64,000 bases of DNA, from assembly GCF_902364025.1 (NCBI RefSeq), contig NZ_CABJCG010000001.1, positions 124,001 to 188,000 of the forward strand. Reading direction: 5' to 3'. Position numbers and translations under genes: made by a program. The DNA is from Enterocloster lavalensis (GTDB lineage: Bacteria; Bacillota; Clostridia; Lachnospirales; Lachnospiraceae). The notes under the pieces were generated by a model. The model saw nothing but the letters and a program-made list of their open reading frames with translations, had not been told where the DNA came from and did not search any database. This document shows, one piece after another, positions 16,506 to 23,969 of this stretch. Each line of letters opens with the position of its first letter. Position 1 is the first letter of the stretch.

Positions 16506-16766
16506 TCACAGTATCATCTTGAGAAATCCCACCAGGTATCCGATGGCCGCTTCCTCATCCGGTCCCTGGACGGTTATAACCAGAGAATCCCCCTGGCGGG
16601 CGCCCAGGCTCATGAGAGCCAGCACATTTTTACAGTCCACCGGAGCGCGGTCTCCCACCTGAAGGGTGATGCGGCTCTCATAACCGGAAGCCGCCCGTGA
16701 CAGCTCCATGGCGTTTTTGGCGTGAAGCCCCTGTTTTACTGAAATGACATATTTAAAACGTTCCAT
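16506..16766 (-). CDS. HPr-family phosphocarrier paralogue lacking the regulatory Ser
   Basis: 86 residues, HPr length. The phosphotransfer His15 is kept in QGLHAKNAMEL, but the following Arg-Pro of HPr (HARPA) is replaced by Lys-Asn. In the regulatory loop the HPr sequence KSIMG is CKNVLALMSLG here, so Ser46 is replaced by Asn47 and HPr kinase could not modify it. It is probably a dedicated phosphate carrier for this PTS or its regulator rather than the general HPr (inference). It lies upstream of mupG on the same strand, with the mupG operator between them. Confidence 0.88.
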   Translation of the reverse strand: MERFKYVISVKQGLHAKNAMELSRAASGYESRITLQVGDRAPVDCKNVLALMSLGARQGDSLVITVQGPDEEAAIGYLVGFLKMIL

Positions 16767-16911
16767 AATTTATCCTGTCCTTTGTTTATCATTTGTATGC
16801 GTTGCTATTCCGCAGATCATTTCCATTTTAACACAATTCACTTTGCTTGACAATGCCAAGGGGCGCGGGTAGAATAAAGGAAATGTAACAGAATGGAAAG
16901 GATTCAGACCT

Positions 16912-17634
16912 ATGAAGCTTCAACGACTGCTCAGCCTGACGCGCCAGGCCGTGGACCATTACAATATGATTGAGGAGGGCGACCGCGTGGCCCTGGGAAT
17001 GTCCGGCGGTAAGGACAGCCTGACCCTGCTCTACGCCCTTTGCCATCTCCGGAAATTTTATCCCAAACACTTTGAACTGTGCGCCATCACCGTGGATCTG
17101 GGACTGGGCAACCTGGAGCTGGATCCCATCCGGGCGCTCTGTGAGGAGTTCGCCGTGCCTTACGAGGTGGTGCCCACACAGATCGGCAAGGTGCTCTTCG
17201 AGACCCGCAAAGAGTCTAATCCATGCTCTCTCTGCGCCAAGATGCGCAAGGGCGCGCTGAACAACAAGGCGTTGGAATTAGGATGCAATAAGGTGGCCTA
17301 CGCCCACCACAGGGACGACCTGATCGAGACCGCCCTGATGTCGCTGATCTACGAGGGGCATTTCTACGCCTTCTCCCCCCGCACCAGGCTGGACCGCACC
17401 GGCCTCACAGTGATCCGGCCCCTGCTCTACGCCTCCGAGGCCGAGGTGGTGGGATTTAAGAATAAGTACCACCTGCCGGTCTGCAAAAACCCCTGCCCCA
17501 TGGACGGGCACACCAAACGGGAGTACGTGAAAAACCTGATCCGGGATCTGCAGCGGGACAACCCCACTGTCAAGGACTGTCTGTTCCACGCGGTGGTGAA
17601 TGGAAAAATAGAAGGGTGGCCGGACGTCGAATGA
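16912..17634 (+). CDS. TtcA-like PP-loop ATPase (tRNA thiolation family)
   Basis: 240 residues. The PP-loop SGGKDS (31-36) adenylates a tRNA base. A CSLC pair (about 104-107) and a further Cys in CKNPCPMDG (near 180) match the cluster-binding cysteines of TtcA, which makes 2-thiocytidine in tRNA. It lacks the N-terminal extension of E. coli TtcA, so a related thiolase of the Clostridia is possible. It is transcribed alone, divergent from the HPr paralogue. Confidence 0.85.
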   Translation: MKLQRLLSLTRQAVDHYNMIEEGDRVALGMSGGKDSLTLLYALCHLRKFYPKHFELCAITVDLGLGNLELDPIRALCEEFAVPYEVVPTQIGKVLFETRKESNPCSLCAKMRKGALNNKALELGCNKVAYAHHRDDLIETALMSLIYEGHFYAFSPRTRLDRTGLTVIRPLLYASEAEVVGFKNKYHLPVCKNPCPMDGHTKREYVKNLIRDLQRDNPTVKDCLFHAVVNGKIEGWPDVE

Positions 17635-17652
17635 CGTCTGGGCCACCCTTCT
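17610..17652 (-). terminator. Terminator of the galactitol-type PTS operon, overlapping the ttcA 3' end
   Basis: AGAAGGGTGGCC (17610-17621) pairs perfectly with GGCCACCCTTCT (17641-17652), and inner GACGTC repeats add a second stem. The minus-strand tail reads TTCTATTTTTCC, so it ends transcripts coming from the right. The TtcA-like coding region ends inside the hairpin. Confidence 0.8.
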
Positions 17653-17668
17653 GGGTTGCGGCATCGGG

Positions 17669-18499
17669 CTATAGATTCATTACTGTTTTCACGGTCGTTG
17701 TCGTGGCCTCCTGGCAGATGTTGTCCAGAGCGGTGGACATCACCAGAATGTCAAACCCCAGCTTTTTTACCGCGCCGATGTTTCCGGGCTTAATGCCGCC
17801 TTCCAGGGCCTTTACCACATGGGTGTTCTCGATAAACAGGCGGATGCGGTGCAGGCACTCTTCGCTGAATCCGGTGGCTCCCTGGCCCTGATAAATCATC
17901 CCCGTGCACAGCCCCAGAATATCCACTCCGACGCCCTCATAATCCTTAATGGCCTGCAGAAGCAGCTCGTCCGTGGGCGCCTGTACCCCGAAGGTATCAT
18001 AGGCGGATATGTAGGCCTCACAGAGAAGTCCTGCACGGTGGCAGTATTCTGCAAGTTGAGCGATATCTTCGATGGAGGACTTATGGGAGTGGACGCAGTC
18101 CGCACCTGCATAGGCCAGCTTTAGCACATCTTCCTGGGTAAAGGGAACCGGCTGCTGCTCTGTAAATGTGCCGGCCGCCGCGCAGGTGATAAATACCTCA
18201 TCTCCCAGCACTGCCCTCAGTCCTTCCACCGCGGTAGTCATCCGTGAGAGCGGCACCAAATGGCGGATGGCCTCGGCCTCATTCATGGTGGTGGCTCCGC
18301 TTAGCCCCATCTGAAGCGCCATAGCCGGATGGTTCGGCTCAAAGATGCGGCAGCCGCCCCGGTAAGCCGCTCTGGCGATGCGCATGTCTGTGGCCATGAT
18401 ACCGCCCAGCATCAGAGCGGTTCCCTGATCTTCCAGGATACCGTCCAGCTTCTCCCTGCGCTGTTTTACATTGCTTTCCGCTTCAAATCTTGTCGTCAT
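17669..18499 (-). CDS. Unassigned TIM-barrel enzyme of a PTS operon
   Basis: 276 residues from ATG 18499 (GAGAGG site). I do not recognise the family. The alternation of strands such as ALMLGGI, RIFEPNHP, VFITCAAAG, GADCVHSHKSS, LCEAYISAYD, VDILGLC and VVKALEGGIKPGNI suggests a beta/alpha barrel of the phosphate-binding superfamily, the last stretch resembling a phosphate-gripping loop. Position as the last gene after EIIA-EIIB-EIIC suggests it works on the phosphorylated product of that transporter, perhaps as an aldolase or epimerase. No catalytic residue can be named. Confidence 0.6.
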   Translation of the reverse strand: MTTRFEAESNVKQRREKLDGILEDQGTALMLGGIMATDMRIARAAYRGGCRIFEPNHPAMALQMGLSGATTMNEAEAIRHLVPLSRMTTAVEGLRAVLGDEVFITCAAAGTFTEQQPVPFTQEDVLKLAYAGADCVHSHKSSIEDIAQLAEYCHRAGLLCEAYISAYDTFGVQAPTDELLLQAIKDYEGVGVDILGLCTGMIYQGQGATGFSEECLHRIRLFIENTHVVKALEGGIKPGNIGAVKKLGFDILVMSTALDNICQEATTTTVKTVMNL

Positions 18500-18523
18500 A
18501 ATCAATTACCTCTCCCTAAATTT

Positions 18524-19798
18524 TTATGCGCCCAGTCCCAGCAGACGGCAGATTGCCAGCAAGATGGAATACAGGGGATTTCCAGCGCTAATGCTGGAGA
18601 CAAAGTTGGTTCCAGCGGGGATCATATCCGCGCAGGCCGCCTGAGCCGCCTGCGTGTAGACACCGGCTACAAATGTACCGCAGAGAAGGTATACCGCCGC
18701 TCCCACCGTACCGGCGATCAGAGCCCGGAACATGTTGTTTTTGCTTGTGATCACCGCCCATAAAATATACAGCGTCATACTGGAGAGATCTGCGAAGGGC
18801 AGCATACGGTTACCCGGAAGCAGGACCGCTTCCACCAGCATAATGGGAATGATAATAATACCCAAAATCAACACGTTTGGATTGCCAACGCCAATCGCGG
18901 CGTCCATGCCAATTCGGATTTCCCGCCCTTTAAATTTCCGGCTGGCCAGTTCCTGGGTCGCTTCTGAGATGGGGGCCAGCCCCTCCATCAGGATTCCGCA
19001 TACCTTGGGCATCAGCACCATGGTGGCGGCGGAAACCATAGCCAGATTCAGGATTCCAGGCACATCAAACCCGGCGCACACGCCCAAAAGAGCGCCTAAA
19101 ATCATCCCCATGATGGACGGTTCCCCGAACACGCCGATCTTCTCCTGCAGGCTTTCCAGAGAGAAATTCCAATCCCGTACCCTGGGAATCCGGTCAATGA
19201 TTTTGTTGACCAGCCAGTAAACCGGCGCCATGGTGATGGTGTCTAAATGAGGCAGGGTGATCCCCTCTGGTATAAAGTCACCGTCCCAGGCACGGTCTGC
19301 GAACAGGTCCGCCAGTTTTACCACCACCACAAACGAGATCAGGATTGCGGCCAGGCCGATGACATAGCTGCCGGTGAAACGATAGACCAGGACGCCGCCG
19401 GTGATGATAATCCAGTAGTTCCAGATATCGATGTTTAAGGTTTTTACAAAGCCCAGGAAGATCAGCAGAATGTTGATGCCAATGCAGCCGATCAGGGCTA
19501 CGGGAAGCAGGGAGGATGAGAAAGCCATGGTCGAACCAAGCATCCATCCCGCGTCTATAACCGTAAGATTCAGCCCCAGATTGGTGCTGATTCCGTTTGC
19601 CGCTTCCCCCAGAGCAGCCATAAAGAAGTCCAGAACCAGCCACAGACCGGAGAAACCGATGCCGTACATCAGGCCGGATTTTAGTGCCTGGCTGAATTTC
19701 ATCCCAATTAACAGTCCCAAAATGGTAAAAATAATGGGCATGGTGATGGTAGCGCCCAACGCATTGATTTGACTGAATATCGCAGTAATAATCTCCAT
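18524..19798 (-). CDS. PTS galactitol-family EIIC permease
   Basis: 424 residues with about eleven hydrophobic segments. Family marks are the N-terminal LGATITMPIIFTILGLLIG and, in the centre, FGEPSIMGMILGALLG and the stretch after AAIGVGNPNVLILG, all seen in GatC-type permeases. It moves a polyol or related sugar across the membrane, with EIIB and EIIA encoded upstream. Confidence 0.92.
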   Translation of the reverse strand: MEIITAIFSQINALGATITMPIIFTILGLLIGMKFSQALKSGLMYGIGFSGLWLVLDFFMAALGEAANGISTNLGLNLTVIDAGWMLGSTMAFSSSLLPVALIGCIGINILLIFLGFVKTLNIDIWNYWIIITGGVLVYRFTGSYVIGLAAILISFVVVVKLADLFADRAWDGDFIPEGITLPHLDTITMAPVYWLVNKIIDRIPRVRDWNFSLESLQEKIGVFGEPSIMGMILGALLGVCAGFDVPGILNLAMVSAATMVLMPKVCGILMEGLAPISEATQELASRKFKGREIRIGMDAAIGVGNPNVLILGIIIIPIMLVEAVLLPGNRMLPFADLSSMTLYILWAVITSKNNMFRALIAGTVGAAVYLLCGTFVAGVYTQAAQAACADMIPAGTNFVSSISAGNPLYSILLAICRLLGLGA

Positions 19799-19816
19799 TT
19801 ATTCCCCAGCCTTTCC

Positions 19817-20113
19817 TTATTTGTTCAAATGTTCCAGAATCTCGTCCCAGGTTGCATCCATCTCCCGGCCGGACAAAAGATTCACCCCATACACCACCGG
19901 AATACCTTCGGGCACTTTGATGGATTTGCCCACGTTGGAAATGATCAGATCCGGTTTCATACGCTGTGCCTTACTTTTTACCTCCAGGCTTGTACAGGTG
20001 GAAACTTCCGCTGTAATCCCCATTTCCTTGAATTTGTTTTTGCATTTCATTGCCACGAACGTAGAGGTCGCAACCCCGTTGGCGCAGCAGATTAACACTT
20101 TTTTACTCTCCAT
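19817..20113 (-). CDS. PTS galactitol-type EIIB
   Basis: 98 residues from ATG 20113, preceded by TAGGGGGAT. The phosphocysteine loop is LICCANGVATST (Cys9/Cys10), and the C-terminal half has the expected GIPVVYGVNLLSG. Takes phosphate from EIIA and gives it to the sugar at EIIC. Confidence 0.93.
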   Translation of the reverse strand: MESKKVLICCANGVATSTFVAMKCKNKFKEMGITAEVSTCTSLEVKSKAQRMKPDLIISNVGKSIKVPEGIPVVYGVNLLSGREMDATWDEILEHLNK

Positions 20114-20123
20114 ACCGATCCCC

Positions 20124-20591
20124 CTAATCAAATTGTAATTGTTCAAACTCCCCCAGAATACTGCAAATTTCTTCGGCCGAACCGGCTGCTCGGATCCGCG
20201 TCAGTACGGATCCATCTGAAAAAATCCCCAGAATGTCCGACAGAAATTCCAGATGCCGTTCGCTGCCGTCAATGGCCAGCAGCAGCATGATCTCAGCTGG
20301 TATCCGTTCTTCCTCGCTTCCCATCTGGCGGAACATCACCGGGTTATCAAACACGATCATACAGAACATACTTCTGTTTACATGTTCACTTCCTGTGTGG
20401 GGAATTGCGATGGGGACCGGCTGGGTGGGAAGCCCTGTGGGAAAAAGTTTTTCACGGGCCAGAACGGAGTCCGTATATGTATCCTTGACGTATCCCAGCC
20501 GGTACAGGATACTGCCCCCATATCGGATCGCCGCCTCACAGTCCGGGAAATTCTTTTCCCGGACGATCAACTGACTGTCAATCAACAACAT
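20124..20591 (-). CDS. PTS fructose/galactitol-type EIIA
   Basis: 155 residues from ATG 20591 (GAGGAGGTG site). The phosphorylated His is His65 in VPIAIPHTGSEHV. The first 14 bp overlap the 3' end of the regulator gene, so translation is probably coupled. Followed by EIIB and EIIC in the same transcript. Confidence 0.93.
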   Translation of the reverse strand: MLLIDSQLIVREKNFPDCEAAIRYGGSILYRLGYVKDTYTDSVLAREKLFPTGLPTQPVPIAIPHTGSEHVNRSMFCMIVFDNPVMFRQMGSEEERIPAEIMLLLAIDGSERHLEFLSDILGIFSDGSVLTRIRAAGSAEEICSILGEFEQLQFD

Positions 20592-22731
20592 CACCTCCTC
20601 TCTCTTTCTGATTATTGATTGCAACAAATTTGTCCAGCAGCTCTTTAAACTGAGACGGCAGACAAACCTGCTCCAATTCGCTCATCATCCAACTCTCCGC
20701 AAGGATTTGTGAGAGCTGCTCCAGGGCGGTCAGGTGCCCGGTTCTGCCCTCGGCAGCCAGGGTGAAAATCCAGCGGATACCGCCCGGTCCGCTGTCGTTT
20801 AAGGAAACCGGAGTTTTCAGACGGATCACGCTGACAGCTGTTTGAAATACGTGTTCCGCCGCCCGTGAATGTGGCATCAGGATGCCGTCTCCGATCAGCA
20901 TATACTCCGGAGCGCGGCGGATATTTTCCACAATCTCCTCCACATATACCGGATCGATGGCTCCGGCCTGCAACAGCAGAAGTCCGGATTTCCGCACTGC
21001 CTCCTCCAGACCGCTGCATGGGAAATCCAGAAGAATATTTCGGGTGTCAATTATCCCGCTGATTCCGGGAGCGTGGAAGAAAGAACGTTCCTTGGTGGGC
21101 AGCCCCAAAATCGTTTCCAGGCGGCCGGCGAAGCCTTCCGGGTCCGTCACTGCGCCGCTCTCCCGCGCCGCCTCCAGGATCTGTTCTACCAGTTGATCCT
21201 GTACGCTGCGCGGAGGTAAAATACGCCGGAGCCTTCCCAAATCCTCCCCGGATAAATAGGAGTTGACCTGGATAACCGCTGTGTCACTCTGTAGTACCGG
21301 GACCGTAGTGATAATATAGTCGACTGAATGGTTCTTCAGAAAATGATTCATCTCATATATACTGACACACCCCAGCATTTTGATCTGAAACAGGGACTGC
21401 AGCTTCCGGCAGATCAGCCTTGATGACACCAGACCGCTGTTGCAGACAATCAGTACCTGCGGGGCAGGTACTGCCCCTTTTATCTCTTCGCAGGCGTCCA
21501 CAAAATGCAGGGCCAGCCGGCCAATCTGCTGTCCGCTCAGCGGATGGTTCATCAGCTTGCAAAGCGGTTTTGCACCCTGCTCCACAGCGTTCCACAGATG
21601 TTCATAGTCGTTTTGAATCATATTGGCCAGATCATGGTTTTCATGTTCAACGCCTCCTCTCCCTCCGATGCAGATTCGGCAGATTTCTGACTGCACTTCC
21701 TCGATCAGTTTTTGATTGGGGGTTAAGCCCGCTAAGCGGCAGATTTCGGCGGTAATGTTAGCTGCAAGAATTTTGAAGTCGATCCGGCTGGCCAGGTAGA
21801 CTTTAAATCCGGTGCTTTCCTCCGCTCCTGCGGCAATCAGCGCCACAAAAGCCGCCAGATTTCCGGGGGTGGAAACGGGAACGTAGAAATTGATCTTTTC
21901 CACAAGACGGCGTGCGGCATCGAAGGAGGCAAGATTCGCCATAAATTCCATGCGGGACCGGCTGACCGTCAGATGATGGCCGGATTGTTCCCGGATCATG
22001 GAGATCATAATTCCGCACAGGCAATTACACAACAACCGGTAAGGAAGATCGATATCCGAAGCGCTCTCCTCAATGAGTTCGGCCAGCCGTCCAAAGGACA
22101 GGTCGCCCATGCAGTGGAGATAAAAGCAGTATGGTCTGAACTGCCAGATATGCGTTTCCTGAACCATGCGGTAAAAACCATGATTCACATTCAGCAGATG
22201 AGCCATATGTCCGGCTGCAACGAGGCGAACGGAGAATTCATCACTCTGGGGAATGGTTTGTCCCGCAGTATGCTTTAATTGGACGGAACGCTGGGAAAAA
22301 TACTCCCGCAGCAGTTCCAGGTCTTTGAGCACAGTGGATTTGGATACAGCGAATTCTTCCGTCAAATCCGGAATTCGGATGGATTTCCCCGTCAAAACGC
22401 GGTAAAGCAGTTCCAGTTGGCGTTCCTCCTGGCTCAGGGCAATTTCGTAGCGGGCATCATCCAGAATACGGCCGATCAACATGTTCCGGTTGTCGGGGAA
22501 ATGTCCTCCGAGTTTAAGGCAGCCATCTGCACATTGCAGGGACATGGGGCCGGGGCTGTATTTGTCTTTTGCCAGCTCTTCCAAATATTTGTCAATGTTC
22601 TCCGCGTTATAGTAGATCACACGCGCCGTGACGCCGTAGTAATTGGCCAGCGCTGAAATCCGGTATGTTGCTCCGGACATCAGCAGCAGGAGCAGACTGT
22701 ATTCCCGGCTGATCAGCATCAACTGTATCAT
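20578..22731 (-). CDS. PRD regulator with EIIB and EIIA domains (second PTS)
   Basis: 717 residues. Two N-terminal helix-turn-helix segments (about 20-55 and 105-140, IPDLTEEFAVSKSTVLKD) are followed by PRD domains, a GatB-like EIIB domain with a real phospho-Cys loop (VLIVCNSGLVSSRL, about 405-420) and a C-terminal EIIA domain with the active His in ILMPHSRAAEHV. It heads its own PTS operon and presumably activates it when the sugar is present. It differs in sequence and domain content from the regulator at 13.2-15.2 kb. Confidence 0.9.
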   Translation of the reverse strand: MIQLMLISREYSLLLLLMSGATYRISALANYYGVTARVIYYNAENIDKYLEELAKDKYSPGPMSLQCADGCLKLGGHFPDNRNMLIGRILDDARYEIALSQEERQLELLYRVLTGKSIRIPDLTEEFAVSKSTVLKDLELLREYFSQRSVQLKHTAGQTIPQSDEFSVRLVAAGHMAHLLNVNHGFYRMVQETHIWQFRPYCFYLHCMGDLSFGRLAELIEESASDIDLPYRLLCNCLCGIMISMIREQSGHHLTVSRSRMEFMANLASFDAARRLVEKINFYVPVSTPGNLAAFVALIAAGAEESTGFKVYLASRIDFKILAANITAEICRLAGLTPNQKLIEEVQSEICRICIGGRGGVEHENHDLANMIQNDYEHLWNAVEQGAKPLCKLMNHPLSGQQIGRLALHFVDACEEIKGAVPAPQVLIVCNSGLVSSRLICRKLQSLFQIKMLGCVSIYEMNHFLKNHSVDYIITTVPVLQSDTAVIQVNSYLSGEDLGRLRRILPPRSVQDQLVEQILEAARESGAVTDPEGFAGRLETILGLPTKERSFFHAPGISGIIDTRNILLDFPCSGLEEAVRKSGLLLLQAGAIDPVYVEEIVENIRRAPEYMLIGDGILMPHSRAAEHVFQTAVSVIRLKTPVSLNDSGPGGIRWIFTLAAEGRTGHLTALEQLSQILAESWMMSELEQVCLPSQFKELLDKFVAINNQKERGGDVVD

Positions 22732-22846
22732 CCCCTTTCTTGCCTATAATCTTAATCGTGGCTGCATCAAAACCGCAAGTTCATTTTTCGAACGGCCCTT
22801 TCTTCGTTAAATGGACTTGTATTTCCGGTATATTACAGGGTAGCAT

Positions 22847-22860
22847 CACCTTATAAGGTG
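22847..22860. promoter_or_regulatory. Perfect 14-bp palindrome before the CobW-like gene
   Basis: CACCTTATAAGGTG sits 26 bp before the start codon of the CobW-like GTPase, in the 155-bp gap divergent from the PRD regulator. A further GGTGAA half-like copy follows. It is a candidate operator, possibly for a metal-responsive repressor given the gene it fronts. Confidence 0.45.
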
Positions 22861-22886
22861 AATCGCATGGTGAATGGAGGGAAAAT

Positions 22887-23807
22887 ATGACGGAGGTCAT
22901 GATTGTCAGCGGATTCCTGGGCGCGGGAAAGACTACGTTTATCAACCGGTTTCTTGAATATGGTCTGGCCGGCCCGCGCTGCCTGCTGCTTGAAAATGAT
23001 TTTGGCGATACAGGCGTGGATGCAGCGCTCATGGAGCGGACAGAAGGCCTGGTGATCAGCGAAATAAATTCGGGCTGCGTATGCTGCTCCCTGGCAGGAA
23101 ATCTGCAAACGTACATAAGAGAGGCCTTAAAAGAGCTGGAACCGGAGCGCATAATCCTGGAGCCGTCGGGAGTCGCAGGCCTGTCCGGTATCTTAAGGTC
23201 CCTGAAGCCGTTTGTGCAGGAGGGCATGATCCGGTTGGAAGGACCTGTGACGGTGTTGGGCCCGCCCCGGACCAGAGCGTATCTAAGCCGTTTTGGAGGT
23301 ATTCTGCGGGATCAGATGGAGAACGCCGGAGTGCTGGTTCTGCGGCCAGGGACCGACCCGGCCGCATATTCAATATACGGTCAGGGAGCACCTGTATTCA
23401 GCCTGGATTGGACGAGAGAGAACTTTGAGCATATGCTGCTGCCGCTGATTCGTGGAGGGCAGGGAATGGCCGAAATCATTTCGGAGATGACGGTGGGTGA
23501 CATTAAAACGGCAGGCTTGGCTTATTATACCCTCTGTCCGGATCGGACATACACTGCAAAAGAGGCAGAGGAAATTTTGTACAGACTTCGACGGGCTTTC
23601 GGATTAAAACTGCTGCGGCTGAAAGGGTTTCTGTCCAGAACCGGGGGCGGACTTTGGCATGTGGAATACACGGTCAGCGGTCAGGAAATCCTGGAATTTG
23701 AAGGCAGCCGGAACGCGGGGATCAACATAATTGGAAGGGGAATTCAGAGAGAACAGATTGAACGGTTTTTTTACAGAGAGATGGGACCAATGAGAATCCG
23801 GGTGTAA
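22887..23807 (+). CDS. CobW/COG0523-type GTPase
   Basis: 306 residues. The Walker A motif is GFLGAGKT (9-16). The CxCC metal-binding motif is SGCVCCS (Cys64, Cys66, Cys67). The switch region ILEPSGVAG follows. Such GTPases deliver or insert metals, commonly zinc or cobalt. The C-terminal part is not a clear CobW_C domain. It is monocistronic with a terminator behind it. The metal is not inferable beyond the candidate palindrome in its promoter. Confidence 0.87.
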   Translation: MTEVMIVSGFLGAGKTTFINRFLEYGLAGPRCLLLENDFGDTGVDAALMERTEGLVISEINSGCVCCSLAGNLQTYIREALKELEPERIILEPSGVAGLSGILRSLKPFVQEGMIRLEGPVTVLGPPRTRAYLSRFGGILRDQMENAGVLVLRPGTDPAAYSIYGQGAPVFSLDWTRENFEHMLLPLIRGGQGMAEIISEMTVGDIKTAGLAYYTLCPDRTYTAKEAEEILYRLRRAFGLKLLRLKGFLSRTGGGLWHVEYTVSGQEILEFEGSRNAGINIIGRGIQREQIERFFYREMGPMRIRV

Positions 23808-23875
23808 TCAGAGATAGGTAGGGGCAAGGATTTCGATGGTTACTGCGTAGAGCAGCACTGCATTCGATATATAAG

Positions 23876-23910
23876 AAAGCCCGCTTTTGCGCATTGCAAA
23901 AGCAGGCTTT
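23876..23910. terminator. Bidirectional terminator between cobW-like and LCP genes
   Basis: AAAGCCCGCTTTTGC (23876-23890) and GCAAAAGCAGGCTTT (23896-23910) form a 15-bp stem with one mismatch and a 5-nt loop. Short T-runs follow on both strands, and it lies between convergent genes. Confidence 0.75.
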
Positions 23911-23969
23911 TGCCGGATCACCGGCTTATAAATTATCTAAAATATAAAGTACACGGAACAACCTGAATA

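Noticed and set aside
22732..22886. Possible cobalamin or other riboswitch before the CobW-like gene
   Set aside because: The gap is only 155 bp and I see none of the conserved riboswitch boxes, only the 14-bp palindrome.
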